Positions 15,788 through 23,877 of a stretch of DNA of 39,232 nucleotides are shown piece after piece; position 1 is the first letter of the stretch, and each line of letters opens with the position of its first letter. Position numbers and translations under genes: made by a program. This DNA comes from Chloroflexi bacterium HGW-Chloroflexi-8 (GTDB taxonomy: Bacteria; Chloroflexota; Anaerolineae; Anaerolineales; Anaerolineaceae). Below the pieces are notes generated by a model, which saw nothing but the letters and a program-made list of their open reading frames with translations, searched no databases and was not told the DNA's origin. The stretch is from the NCBI GenBank assembly GCA_002841995.1, contig PHBS01000015.1:1-39232 (forward strand), written 5' to 3'.

Positions 15788-16561
15788 TTATGCTGTACCA
15801 CTCCACTTTTGCCATAAACCTGGCCATACTAAAATTGCAATCAAAATCAGACAGGTAATAGGGGCAAGCGCAAAGAGAGAAAACCTCCCCAGTTGTTGTG
15901 CAGTTACTACAGCCAATGGAATACCGACTGCAAGTTCCAGCACACCGGAAGTCAAACCAACGACCTGCATCCATTCTTTTGGACTCATCAGGATTCCAAC
16001 TGTAATGACAGCCCAACCAATCATGGCAACCCAATGCAGCGCATCAACCACCACAAAAATCGGAGCGCCAATAGTAATAATTCTGCTGGTGCTGGAAACC
16101 CCATTCATAAAACAGAAGATGTAGGCCAACCCAAACCCCAAGGCCAATAGTGTGCGACTCCATGAGATTCTTTCTACACTCCGAAGAAGAAGGAAATAAA
16201 TGAGTAGATAAGGAAAAAAGAGAGGAAAATAGACTGGTGGAAGGCTGGCAGCCATAAATGGAACATTAATAAACCAGCTCGCTAGCAACGCACATACGAT
16301 ACCGATCACCGAAAGCAAAAAAGCCCAGTTCTTTTTGCAGAAAAAACCGTAAGAACTGACCAGAAGAATTACTGCGCCTAGAATACCTAAATCTGCCAGC
16401 CCTGGGTGAATATATTTAAGTAATATCTCACAACCAGGCTCAGCAGATTCAGCAGACATGCCTTTTACGTACCATTGGAAAAACAAAACATAATGACCAA
16501 CGATTCCCATTACGGCACCAATGATTGTCAGAATTCCACCCAAACGATGATTTCTTTTCAT
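15788..16561 (-). CDS. Polytopic membrane protein of unknown function
   Basis: 257 residues, about seven to eight helices. N-terminus MKRNHRLGGILTIIGAVMG is basic then hydrophobic. Loops contain PGCEILLKYIHPGL after the first helix and MSPKEWMQ before the last pair of helices. His occurs in helix-like positions (VGHYVLFFQW, DALHWVAMIGW) but no known cofactor motif is seen. The family is not recognised. It lies between a lipoprotein with a heme motif and the oxidase-like operon, and is flanked by a palindrome upstream and a terminator downstream, so it is a unit of its own within the same regulated block. Confidence 0.65.
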   Translation of the reverse strand: MKRNHRLGGILTIIGAVMGIVGHYVLFFQWYVKGMSAESAEPGCEILLKYIHPGLADLGILGAVILLVSSYGFFCKKNWAFLLSVIGIVCALLASWFINVPFMAASLPPVYFPLFFPYLLIYFLLLRSVERISWSRTLLALGFGLAYIFCFMNGVSSTSRIITIGAPIFVVVDALHWVAMIGWAVITVGILMSPKEWMQVVGLTSGVLELAVGIPLAVVTAQQLGRFSLFALAPITCLILIAILVWPGLWQKWSGTA

Positions 16562-16626
16562 GTGAATTTCCCTTCCCTAAAGTGATCTGGATAAGTTCAA
16601 AATATCACAAATGATTTTTTTTGACG

Positions 16627-16640
16627 TTGCTTTAACGCAA
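16627..16640. promoter_or_regulatory. TTGC-N6-GCAA palindrome upstream of the 16561 gene
   Basis: TTGC TTTAAC GCAA lies 66 bases upstream of ATG 16561, between two minus-strand genes. The outline matches Crp/Fnr-superfamily sites (half-sites with a 6-base spacer, as in Fnr TTGAT-N4-ATCAA), and the same half-sites recur at 17153-17166. It is taken as a candidate operator of the Crp-type regulator encoded at 17281. Confidence 0.45.
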
Positions 16641-16655
16641 ATACGTTCAATAAAT

Positions 16656-17069
16656 TTAAGGTGCCAAGCCCCTACCAGTTAGATGACAATAATCACAACC
16701 TTGAAAGTAAGGGGCATTGTTGTGCGCAGCAACATAAAGGACTGAACCCGGACTAACTTCAAAATCGCAGCCATCCAAAAAGGTTGGTTTTTCCTGCCAT
16801 TTGGCAATTTGAATATCACAGGCAATATAAACTTTTCCGCTCAGATGGTTATTGCATAATGGACCGTGGATAACCTGATCAAACTCCATTGTTTTGCCAT
16901 CCACTTCCATTGAAATAGGATCTGCCGATTTTGTATCCTGCAATGGTGGAAATTCAGTGCCGGGATCCTGATAGGTAAGCGAACTTTCAGTGCAATAAGG
17001 AGGTGGTGGTTTGCAAGCACTGGCAACCATACTTAATAAGATCAAAACCAGGATAGCTGAACTTTTCAT
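16656..17069 (-). CDS. Small lipoprotein with C-terminal heme-binding motif
   Basis: 137 residues from ATG 17069, preferred over ATG 17087 because CAGGAG precedes it and the protein then begins MKSSAILVLILLSMVASAC, a signal peptide with lipobox at Cys19. The mature part holds further cysteines (PPPYC, PLCNNH, IACDI, DGCDFE) and ends in GCDYCHLTGRGLAP. CDYCH fits the CXXCH motif for covalent heme c, only eight residues from the C-terminus, with few residues left for a distal ligand. It would be a membrane-attached electron carrier, or a heme-maturation target. It is divergent from the Crp-type regulator, with two palindromes in the shared gap. Confidence 0.7.
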   Translation of the reverse strand: MKSSAILVLILLSMVASACKPPPPYCTESSLTYQDPGTEFPPLQDTKSADPISMEVDGKTMEFDQVIHGPLCNNHLSGKVYIACDIQIAKWQEKPTFLDGCDFEVSPGSVLYVAAHNNAPYFQGCDYCHLTGRGLAP

Positions 17070-17152
17070 ATCTGAAAACTCCTGCAATTGAAAAATATTT
17101 TCAATAAATTCTCAAGCTAAATGGGTTGTAACATAACCAAAAACACATAAAA

Positions 17153-17184
17153 TTGCCTTAAAGCAAATTGTGAAAAAATACACA
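17153..17184. promoter_or_regulatory. Paired operator-like palindromes between lipoprotein and Crp-type genes
   Basis: TTGC CTTAAA GCAA (17153-17166) is followed after two bases by TGTGAAAAAATACACA (17169-17184, Crp-like TGTG-N8-CACA). Both lie in the divergent gap upstream of the 17069 lipoprotein and the regulator at 17281. The first repeats the site at 16627 and the second repeats the site at 15570. Autoregulation and control of the respiratory block by the neighbouring regulator is the simplest reading. Confidence 0.5.
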
Positions 17185-17280
17185 TTACTGTTTAGGATGG
17201 AAGTCAACAAATCTGGATCATGCGGGGATGCCCCAAAAATGGAAATCCTGCTATATTGATTAAGAAGTGAGGAAAAAAAA

Positions 17281-17964
17281 GTGGCGACCCATTTGGATTT
17301 ATTGACTCAAAACCCTGTTTTCGGCGTTTTGCCAAAACCAAAGTTGGAAATGTTATTACAGTTGGCTATTCTACGAAAGTATCAAAAAGGACAAAGCATT
17401 TCGCGTGTTGGGGATATCTGGCCTTATTTTTTTCTGGTTGTGTCCGGTTCAATACAAGCATTGAAATATTCAGCAGAGGGAAGAAGCCTGGTTGTAACAA
17501 CATTCAAAGCCGGAGATATTTTTTGGGGAGTTGCATTTTTTTATGAAAATTTACCCATGCCGGTTTCTCTGGAAACCGATGCGGTTTCAAAAATATTATT
17601 ATGGTCAGCAGAACAAATGCATCCGTTTCTAAAAGAAAATGGGCAGTTTTCCTGGGAACTTTCACGCTTGATGATCGGAAAAATGGCGCGTGCAAGTGAA
17701 ATACTGGAAGAAATGGCTTTTCAGCCTGTAGCAGGAAGATTGGCTAAATTATTAATGGAGACTGGCCAGAATGAAAAGATGGGGGTAATTCAAAGAAGTC
17801 TGACCCTGGATGAGATGGCTGCCAGAATTGGTTCGACCCGGGAAATGGTCTGCCGTTTTTTGCATCGGTTCGCAGACGATGGGATTATTGATATCACGCG
17901 CACAGAATATAAAATCATGGATCGTCATAAGCTTGAGTACATGGTGCAGCGGAATAAACTCTAA
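17281..17964 (+). CDS. Crp/Fnr-family transcription regulator
   Basis: 227 residues from GTG 17281, with GAGG upstream. The N-terminal half (about 10-125) is a cyclic-nucleotide-binding-type beta-barrel (GQSISRVGDIWPYFFLVVSG, GRSLVVTTFKAGDIFWG). A long dimer helix around 140-160 and a winged helix-turn-helix (LTLDEMAARIGSTREMVCRF, then LHRFADDGIIDI) follow, the latter at about 165-215. It has no Fnr-type iron-sulfur cysteine cluster, so it is not an oxygen-sensing Fnr; a Crp-like, heme- or nitrosative-stress-sensing role is possible but not shown. It is divergent from the heme lipoprotein and shares with it a gap holding two palindrome classes that recur in the block. Confidence 0.88.
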   Translation: MATHLDLLTQNPVFGVLPKPKLEMLLQLAILRKYQKGQSISRVGDIWPYFFLVVSGSIQALKYSAEGRSLVVTTFKAGDIFWGVAFFYENLPMPVSLETDAVSKILLWSAEQMHPFLKENGQFSWELSRLMIGKMARASEILEEMAFQPVAGRLAKLLMETGQNEKMGVIQRSLTLDEMAARIGSTREMVCRFLHRFADDGIIDITRTEYKIMDRHKLEYMVQRNKL

Positions 17965-18165
17965 TTTGTTGTGAGTTCTGACTTTCTTATGAATTAAGAG
18001 TGTCTTAATAGGATGACTTTGCTTCAGCAATAGATATCAATCGGATATGAATATTTGTTGACCATTAACAAGAAACCTCCTGGTTATTTACATGAGGAAA
18101 AACAACCCAACGTTTTATAGGTCATAGGAAATCTGGTTTTTAATCCTTGTATTGGTCTTTTTTTT

Positions 18166-18192
18166 CTGGTCCTCTGTTTTACCAGATTTTTT
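18166..18192 (+). terminator. Terminator-like hairpin downstream of the Crp-type gene
   Basis: CTGGT (18166-18170) pairs with ACCAG (18181-18185), followed by ATTTTTT. An upstream AAATCTGG (18129-18136) could instead pair with CCAGATTT, giving an alternative structure. The stem is short, so strength is uncertain. Confidence 0.4.
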
Positions 18193-18323
18193 ATCACATT
18201 GAATTCTGGAGCAATGCATCCCTACGCTTTTTTTTGCTTTCGGTTTATTTTGTTGTAAGATGGAAAATAGATTGAAAAAATCTGGTTAGGTTTGGCATTA
18301 AATTTAGAAGTCAAGCGGTTTTT

Positions 18324-18345
18324 GGTCGGTCCGATTGACCTTTTT
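18324..18345 (+). terminator. Terminator/attenuator-like hairpin before the FAD oxidoreductase start
   Basis: GGTC (18324-18327), extended by two G-T pairs, pairs with GACC (18337-18340) and is followed at once by TTTTT. It ends 19 bases before ATG 18365, upstream of its ribosome binding site, so if it acts it would stop transcripts before the gene, as an attenuator would. Confidence 0.35.
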
Positions 18346-18364
18346 GTATAGAAAGGAAAATAAA

Positions 18365-19549
18365 ATGAAACATTACCGATATTTGATAGTTGGTGGCGGT
18401 CTGACCGGGGATGCAGCAGCCAAAGCGATCCATGAGTTGGATCCGGAAGGTTCGATCGGATTATTTAGCACGGAACCTGACCCGCCATACAATCGACCAT
18501 CTCTCTCCAAAGGGCTTTGGAAGGGAAAGCCAATGGAACGAGTTTGGCGGAAAACAGAAGCAACAGGTGCAGTTTTACACCTCGGAAGTACGATCTCGAA
18601 CATTGATTCGAAAACGAAAAGTGTTCAGGACAATTCCGGGCAGATCTATTCTTATGAAAAACTTTTGCTGGCGACGGGTGGAACACCTCGCCGTCTACCT
18701 TTTGGTGATGTTCCGATAAATTATTTCCGGGATCTGAATGATTACCGACAATTAAGAGCAGTGGCGGAAGCAGGAGCGAACATTGCAGTAATCGGGGGTG
18801 GTTTCATTGGTTCTGAGATTGCTGCTGCGTTAAGTATGGTAGGTAATCGGGCAACCATGCTTTTTCCGGAAAAAGGAATTGGAGCAAGAATCTTCCCAAA
18901 CGATTTAGCCATGTACCTGAACGATTTTTATCGATCCAAAGGGATTAAGGTCCTGGATGGAGAACTGGTTGTAGGTTTGGAAGAAGTTGATAAACAAATA
19001 CGTGTAAGAACGGATTGTGGGACACAGCTTGATGTGGATTATGTTGTTGCTGGCTTAGGTATCAACGCGAACGTGGAGCTGGCAGTCATGGCAGATTTGA
19101 AGCTGGACCGAGGCATTGTGGTCGATGAACAGATGCGTACTTCACAACCCGATATTTATGCAGCTGGAGATGTCGCCACATTTTATAACAACAGCTTGCA
19201 CACATGGATGAATGTGGAACACGAAGAAAATGCTTTATGGATGGGGCAAATTGCCGGTAAGAACATGGCTGGAACTAAAGAGGTTTACCAGCATTTGCCG
19301 TTATTCTTCTCTGATCTTTTTGAGATCGGTTATGAGGGTGTCGGAATTGTTGATTCGCGCATGGATATTGTCGCTGATTGGAAAGAGCCCCACGAAAAAG
19401 GAGTTATTTATTATCTGAGAGACAAGCATTTACGCGGGGTTTTGTTATGGAATGTGTGGAAAATGGCTGATGTGGCCAGAGCATTAATCGCTGAGTCGGG
19501 ACCTTTCGAGAACAAGGATTTGATTGGAAGAATTCCGTTTGATGCTTGA
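18365..19549 (+). CDS. FAD/NAD(P)H-dependent oxidoreductase (ferredoxin-reductase/AIF type)
   Basis: 394 residues from ATG 18365, preceded by AAAGGAAAA. The FAD-binding Rossmann motif is LIVGGGLTGDAAAKAI at the N-terminus, and PPYNRPSLSKGLW is the conserved flavin-proximal segment of the rubredoxin/ferredoxin reductase family. The NAD(P)H motif is IAVIGGGFIGSEIAAAL at about residues 140-156, and IYAAGDVATF near residue 265 is the second FAD motif. There is no CXXC disulfide, so it is not a thioredoxin- or glutathione-type enzyme. These flavoproteins pass electrons from NAD(P)H to small electron carriers such as rubredoxin or ferredoxin, or to quinones. A leader with hairpins precedes it, and the DsbA-like thiol gene follows after 90 bases, so they may act together. 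Confidence 0.88.
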   Translation: MKHYRYLIVGGGLTGDAAAKAIHELDPEGSIGLFSTEPDPPYNRPSLSKGLWKGKPMERVWRKTEATGAVLHLGSTISNIDSKTKSVQDNSGQIYSYEKLLLATGGTPRRLPFGDVPINYFRDLNDYRQLRAVAEAGANIAVIGGGFIGSEIAAALSMVGNRATMLFPEKGIGARIFPNDLAMYLNDFYRSKGIKVLDGELVVGLEEVDKQIRVRTDCGTQLDVDYVVAGLGINANVELAVMADLKLDRGIVVDEQMRTSQPDIYAAGDVATFYNNSLHTWMNVEHEENALWMGQIAGKNMAGTKEVYQHLPLFFSDLFEIGYEGVGIVDSRMDIVADWKEPHEKGVIYYLRDKHLRGVLLWNVWKMADVARALIAESGPFENKDLIGRIPFDA

Positions 19550-19639
19550 AGAAGCGTTGATGTTGCAGGCTGATGTGTGATGATATTTCATTCAGCAAAC
19601 CGATAAGATATTTAATCCTTTGAAAAAGGAGTTTTTGAA

Positions 19640-20386
19640 ATGACGGAAGAGACCAAAATCCCGGAGTTATGGCAATGGGCTGAATATTTTTGTCCATGGT
19701 GTTATATTGCAGCAGTGCGTTTACGAAAGATTATGCCGGAATTTGAAGGTCGGGTGCGTTTACGGGAGCGCGCATTTCCATTAGAGGTATATGGGAGTGG
19801 GGCACCCATTCGTCAGGATATCATTTCGGAAATTTGGCTGGCTGCTCTGCAAGAACCAGCAGCGGAATTCGAAGCCTTTCCAGATCGCGGCTGGCCCTCC
19901 AGTACAATGCCGGCGTTTGAAGCTGCCTGGATAGCACGCCAACAAAGTGCTGCATTGGGCCATGAAGTTGATTTTCAGATCCGGAAGGCATTCTTTGCAG
20001 ATGGACGCAATATTGGGCGGCGGGATGTCATTGTGGAAATAGCGCAAGAGTGCGATTTGGATATGGGTCACTTTTTACGCCTCTTCGAGACTCAAGAGGT
20101 TGAATTTGCGGTACTGGAAGAAGGTAAGCTGGGTAAGGAGCAATATCGGGTACGCGGCGTACCAACCATTATGGCAAGTGATGGCACCAAGTTTCGGCAT
20201 CCAATCGCTTATGCTGATATTTTAGAGGGGAAAGTATACTCTGTCGGAAAATTACCTTGTTGTGGTGAGACCTGTTATGAATTGACCCGCGACATTTTTG
20301 AACAAACGATTCAGCGTGCCGAAGAAGGACAATATCCACATCCAGTAAAGCAGGAACACAACCTTAATCGAGAAAATCCAAATTAA
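19640..20386 (+). CDS. DsbA/FrnE-family thiol oxidoreductase
   Basis: 248 residues in the cytoplasm (no signal peptide). Strand and helix start WQWAEYFCPWCYIAAVRL carry the CXXC active site Cys18-Pro-Trp-Cys21, as in FrnE/2-hydroxychromene-2-carboxylate isomerase-like members of the DsbA family. The cis-Pro loop is YRVRGVPTIMASDG at about residue 170. A helical insert lies between. The C-terminus adds an unusual cluster LPCCGETCYELT. The family catalyses dithiol-disulfide exchange. It probably shares a transcript with the flavoprotein at 18365 (90-base gap) and its AAAAAGG ribosome binding site is present. The 3' end overlaps the convergent Crp-type gene by 23 bases. Confidence 0.85.
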   Translation: MTEETKIPELWQWAEYFCPWCYIAAVRLRKIMPEFEGRVRLRERAFPLEVYGSGAPIRQDIISEIWLAALQEPAAEFEAFPDRGWPSSTMPAFEAAWIARQQSAALGHEVDFQIRKAFFADGRNIGRRDVIVEIAQECDLDMGHFLRLFETQEVEFAVLEEGKLGKEQYRVRGVPTIMASDGTKFRHPIAYADILEGKVYSVGKLPCCGETCYELTRDIFEQTIQRAEEGQYPHPVKQEHNLNRENPN

Positions 20387-21062
20387 TTGCAGCAATTCTG
20401 GCGATTTCTTCCGGATGATTAATCAGGATTATTTTGCGTGAAGTTGTAATATAGCCTGATTGCCTGAAATTGTTGATTGTGCGGCTAACAACAGGACCAA
20501 CTGAGGCTGTTAAGGAAGCGATTTCTTCAATCGAGTGGTCTTTGCGTTGGATGGGCTGACTACCGTTTCTACTTAAATCAAGTAGTAGTTTTGCGACACG
20601 AGAATCGACATTGCGGTAAGAGAGGTCTTCGTAATGTTGAACCAGACGTCGATTACGAATTGCCATGATTCGCAGCAATCCCAGTCCAATTTCTGGAAAA
20701 CGTTTGAGAAGGGATTGGAAAGTGGCACAATCGACGTGCCAGAGAATACTGTCCTGGGTGGCGACTGCTGTGACAGGATTTTTATCGCAATCCAATACGG
20801 CTACTTCATTAAACATAATGATTGGTTTGATTGTCGCGAGTATATTTTGCTGTCCCTGAGGACCAAGTTTGCACAGGTTGACTGCACCTTCGATCAGGAC
20901 AAACATTCCGGAACTTGGTTCATCCTGTACAAAGATAAACTCGCTATTCGAGAATTTGAGGATTCGACCTGAGGTTAAAATCCCTTTAAGTTCTTTATCT
21001 GAAAGGGTTTGAAATTGTTTGACCTGGCGAAACCCCTTGAACATAGATTCATAATCAACCAT
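20364..21062 (-). CDS. Crp/Fnr-family transcription regulator (second)
   Basis: 232 residues from ATG 21062. An upstream in-frame start at 21134 would add 24 poorly conserved residues and is disfavoured; the ribosome binding site is weak in both cases. N-terminal cyclic-nucleotide-type barrel (ILKFSNSEFIFVQDEPSSGM, LIEGAVNLCKLGPQG). Dimer helix region around RNRRLVQHYEDLSYRNVDSR; C-terminal winged helix-turn-helix with IEEIASLTASVGPVVSRTI and FRQSGYITTSRK. No Fnr cysteine cluster. It differs from the regulator at 17281 in the barrel and in the recognition helix, so it should bind other sites. It is convergent with the thiol gene and divergent from the ABC exporter, making those possible targets. 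Confidence 0.85.
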   Translation of the reverse strand: MVDYESMFKGFRQVKQFQTLSDKELKGILTSGRILKFSNSEFIFVQDEPSSGMFVLIEGAVNLCKLGPQGQQNILATIKPIIMFNEVAVLDCDKNPVTAVATQDSILWHVDCATFQSLLKRFPEIGLGLLRIMAIRNRRLVQHYEDLSYRNVDSRVAKLLLDLSRNGSQPIQRKDHSIEEIASLTASVGPVVSRTINNFRQSGYITTSRKIILINHPEEIARIAAINLDFLD

Positions 21063-21108
21063 ATCATAATTGTACCGGAAGGTGAAATAATTTCGTCCAT
21101 TTGTCCGG

Positions 21109-21158
21109 TTGAACCTGAACTTTATACCAGGCATATTTTGGTAAACAATCTATATAAT
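21109..21158 (+). promoter_or_regulatory. Promoter-like elements upstream of the ABC exporter genes
   Basis: TTGAAC (21109-21114) and CATATT (21132-21137) with 17-base spacing form one candidate. A TATAAT at 21153-21158 without a good -35 is another. They could serve the ABC exporter gene starting at 21219. Confidence 0.35.
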
Positions 21159-21218
21159 TTAATCATTGAGTTATTTCAAATAGCTGATGATTATTTTCCA
21201 GGTAAAAAAGGTGAATAG

Positions 21219-22136
21219 ATGAGCGAAACGGTTGTAGAAGTTCACGACTTTTGCAAATCCTATGGGGATTTTGTGGCGGTCCGAAAGATGAGTTTCGAAG
21301 TGAAAAAAGGGGAGATCTTCGGTCTGTTAGGACCAAATGGAGCTGGCAAGACATCGACTCTTGAGTGTTTGGAGGGTCTACGCAAGCCAAGCGGAGGTAG
21401 CATGCGGGTGGTTGGGCTAAATCCAGCTACTGAGTTTGGGCGACTAAAAAATCAGATTGGCGTGCAACTCCAATCCTCCGGATTACCGGAAAGTATTACA
21501 CCTGAGGAAGCTATGAAATTCTTTTGTGCGTACCATGGTGTAGATCCGCGATTTGATCTATTGGATCGAATGGGGCTTTCGACCAAACGAAATAACCAAT
21601 TTTTTGAACTTTCAACCGGTCAGCAAAGACGATTATCTTTAGCCCTGGCAATGGCGCATCATCCTGCAGTTGTTTTCCTGGACGAGCCTACTGCCGGTTT
21701 GGATGTGGCAACACGGGTAGAATTACATGACTTGATGCGTGAATTAAAAACTGGTGGCACGACGATCATTCTGGCGACGCATGATATGGCTGAAGCGGAG
21801 CAGCTTTCAGATCGGGTTGCAATTATGCTGAAGGGAGAAATTGTCCGTTCTGGTAGTCCTCTGGAAATCACAGCTACAGGTGCAGGATTAACTAAAATAT
21901 CTGTTCATTCTCAAAATGGCAGCTTGACAGATCCTCAGATTAATTTCCCTGCCGTACAACAAAAGACGGCAAAAGATGAATACCAGATTTTCTTTAGTTC
22001 GGATATTGGACCAACCGTTGCTGCGATCATCGATTATTTGAAAAACGAGAATGATGCCTTGATTGACTTACGCGTGGAACGTCCAACGCTTGAAGACCGT
22101 TTCCTGGAAATCACCAATTCGGGAGGTGCAAAATGA
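21219..22136 (+). CDS. ABC-2-type exporter, ATP-binding protein
   Basis: 305 residues with the full ABC ATPase set: Walker A GPNGAGKT (38-45), Q-loop around GVQLQSSGLPE, signature LSTGQQRR, Walker B VVFLDEPTAGLD and the H-loop ILATHDMAEAE. The accessory C-terminal segment (about 220-305, ending VERPTLEDRFLEITN) is typical of CcmA/DrrA-type exporters. It would hydrolyse ATP to drive the permease encoded next, whose ATG overlaps this stop as ATGA (22133-22136). Family members export drugs, lipids or antimicrobial peptides; substrate unknown. Confidence 0.95.
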   Translation: MSETVVEVHDFCKSYGDFVAVRKMSFEVKKGEIFGLLGPNGAGKTSTLECLEGLRKPSGGSMRVVGLNPATEFGRLKNQIGVQLQSSGLPESITPEEAMKFFCAYHGVDPRFDLLDRMGLSTKRNNQFFELSTGQQRRLSLALAMAHHPAVVFLDEPTAGLDVATRVELHDLMRELKTGGTTIILATHDMAEAEQLSDRVAIMLKGEIVRSGSPLEITATGAGLTKISVHSQNGSLTDPQINFPAVQQKTAKDEYQIFFSSDIGPTVAAIIDYLKNENDALIDLRVERPTLEDRFLEITNSGGAK

Positions 22137-22942
22137 CCGCCTTTTTCCATCATTTTTTATTTGAATTTCGTACAGGTATTCGTAATAAAACACTTTTAAT
22201 GATGAATTACCTTTTTCCGTTGGGCTTTTATCTGATGATGGGCTTTATCATGGGATCTATCAACCCTCTTTTTGGTGATGATATCATTCCGGCTATGATC
22301 GTTTTTGGGATCATGGCTGCCACATTTCTGGGCATTCCGGATCCATTGGTGACTGCAAGGGAGAACGGGATCTTCAGGAGCTATAAGATAAACGGGGTCC
22401 CATCCTATGCTATTTTGTCAATCCCGGCCATCACCACCATATTACACCTGATGATACTGGCAGTGATCATCACAGTTTCTGCACCACTGTTATTTGATGC
22501 TCCACTACCATTGAATTGGCTCAACTACATCCTGGTATTCCTTGGGCTAGCTTTTGCCTGCGCTGGTCTGAGTGTTTTAATCGGTGTCATTTCACCGAAC
22601 TCAAGGACAACAGTCTTATATTCTCAGCTATTTTTTCTTCCCTCGATGCTGTTGGGAGGATTGATGCTTCCTTATAGTATGTTGCCATCGATCGCCGGGA
22701 AATTTGCTCAACTTTTGCCTGCCACACAAGCGATGAATGCTTTTCGAGGTCTGGCAATGGGCAGAATAGCTGATTTCAATCCATGGGGGTCATTAGTTAC
22801 CCTTTTTGTCAGCGGTATTATTTCATTTGCTTTGGCGTCTTTCCTGTTTCGATGGGATAGTCACAATACTGCCAGAAAAGGACATCCTGTCCTGGCATTA
22901 TTGGCACTGCTACCATTTGCCATCGGAATTTTTCTGGCCTGA
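22133..22942 (+). CDS. ABC-2-type exporter, permease
   Basis: 269 residues, six helices, in the ABC2-membrane fold: FRTGIRNKTLLMMNYLFPLG at the N-terminus, then a cytoplasmic TARENGIFRSYKINGVP loop and a C-terminal segment with LFFLPSMLLGGLMLP and LLPATQAMNAFRG. The start overlaps the ATPase stop (ATGA), so the two are translated together and form one transporter. A hydrophobic last helix ends at the stop. Confidence 0.92.
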   Translation: MTAFFHHFLFEFRTGIRNKTLLMMNYLFPLGFYLMMGFIMGSINPLFGDDIIPAMIVFGIMAATFLGIPDPLVTARENGIFRSYKINGVPSYAILSIPAITTILHLMILAVIITVSAPLLFDAPLPLNWLNYILVFLGLAFACAGLSVLIGVISPNSRTTVLYSQLFFLPSMLLGGLMLPYSMLPSIAGKFAQLLPATQAMNAFRGLAMGRIADFNPWGSLVTLFVSGIISFALASFLFRWDSHNTARKGHPVLALLALLPFAIGIFLA

Positions 22943-22991
22943 AACAGGCTTTCGAAAGTGCCTATATTCTTAGAACACGGCGTTTGTTTTT

Positions 22992-23711
22992 TTATGGAAT
23001 TTTTTCTTCTTTTGCCAGAAGTCTGGCAGTCCGTATGGTGTTAAACAAGAATAAGTATAAAATCGCCAGCATAACTGTTAGTACAACCAGATCAAATATC
23101 GTTAAAGAAAACGGACCCGGAAGGATACCCAGCGTTGGGATTTGCAATGAAGGATTGCCAAAGAAAAAGACAACTGTATTTATCAGAATGGCGATCAGGC
23201 GAAACTCTGTCGGGCTTAATCCGCCATAGGACAACTTAAATACACCATTAACATAGGTGTTTAGATAAACATAAAGAGAACCAAGCAGGTAACTGGCTAA
23301 TGCCATTACTGCTAAATCATAACGAACATAGGGTGACAACCCTACCCCTACAAATATAAAAGCTTCGCCAATTGCATCCAAAATGTGGTCAATGAAAAAT
23401 CCAAAACGTGGTCGTTCAATCTTTCTAAATCGAGCTAAGGTCCCATCCAGACTGTCTCCATACCAGTTGATAATAAAACCCAGAGTAGCCAACCATAAGA
23501 ATCCTTTGTCGAAACGCGTTAAAAAATATCCGACGAAAATGAGAAGGGAACCAAAAACCCCAAAGGCAGTCATGATATCCGGGGTGACCCAGTTAGGTAA
23601 GCGTGCAACCATCCATCTTAAGAGCGTTTTTTCATTACGCGTTATGAATGTATCCAGCACTCGTGGGTGATCTTTAATGGGGCGTGAACTTTTGGGGCTC
23701 TTTTTCGGCAT
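22992..23711 (-). CDS. CDP-alcohol phosphatidyltransferase family protein
   Basis: 239 residues with about six helices and the family signature in the second helix region: DSLDGTLARFRK, then GFFIDHILDAIGEAF, giving DxxDGxxAR...GxxxDxxxD with all the metal-binding aspartates present (last two in FIDHILD). The enzyme joins CDP-diacylglycerol (or another CDP-alcohol) to an alcohol at the membrane, for example for phosphatidylglycerol or phosphatidylinositol synthesis; the alcohol cannot be told. The first 30 residues are polar and basic. GGAG precedes ATG 23711. It converges on the ABC permease. Confidence 0.88.
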   Translation of the reverse strand: MPKKSPKSSRPIKDHPRVLDTFITRNEKTLLRWMVARLPNWVTPDIMTAFGVFGSLLIFVGYFLTRFDKGFLWLATLGFIINWYGDSLDGTLARFRKIERPRFGFFIDHILDAIGEAFIFVGVGLSPYVRYDLAVMALASYLLGSLYVYLNTYVNGVFKLSYGGLSPTEFRLIAILINTVVFFFGNPSLQIPTLGILPGPFSLTIFDLVVLTVMLAILYLFLFNTIRTARLLAKEEKIP

Positions 23712-23877
23712 GATCTTAAATCTCCAGAATACTCAATAGGGATGACAATCTCAATTATTCTTTACACCATATTAATGGTTGGCACTTTCCTTCATTACGT
23801 TTATACATTTTGTTGGCACATTTACCTAATTATATGAATAATGAAAATAAGAAGTGTTTCCAGGGAAAGCGGTTTTC

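Larger units (their letters stand above)
17965..18364. other. 400-bp gap: hairpins between Crp-type and FAD oxidoreductase genes
   Basis: No gene is seen. The gap holds several structures in order: a 7-bp hairpin ATTAAGA-GTG-TCTTAAT (17993-18009) just after the regulator gene, an inverted TTGC-TTCA-GCAA (18019-18030, spacer 4), and two terminator-like hairpins (separate entries at 18166 and 18324). The unusual length and two T-run hairpins make it look like a regulated leader. Confidence 0.45.

Noticed and set aside
17281-17964. Fnr-type oxygen sensor
   Set aside because: The N-terminal cysteine cluster for an iron-sulfur centre is absent, so only a general Crp/Fnr-family call is made.
23778-23819. 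Repeated GTTGGCAC (23778 and 23812) as a CRISPR-like repeat
   Set aside because: Only two short copies, spacer far too short and no array or cas genes.
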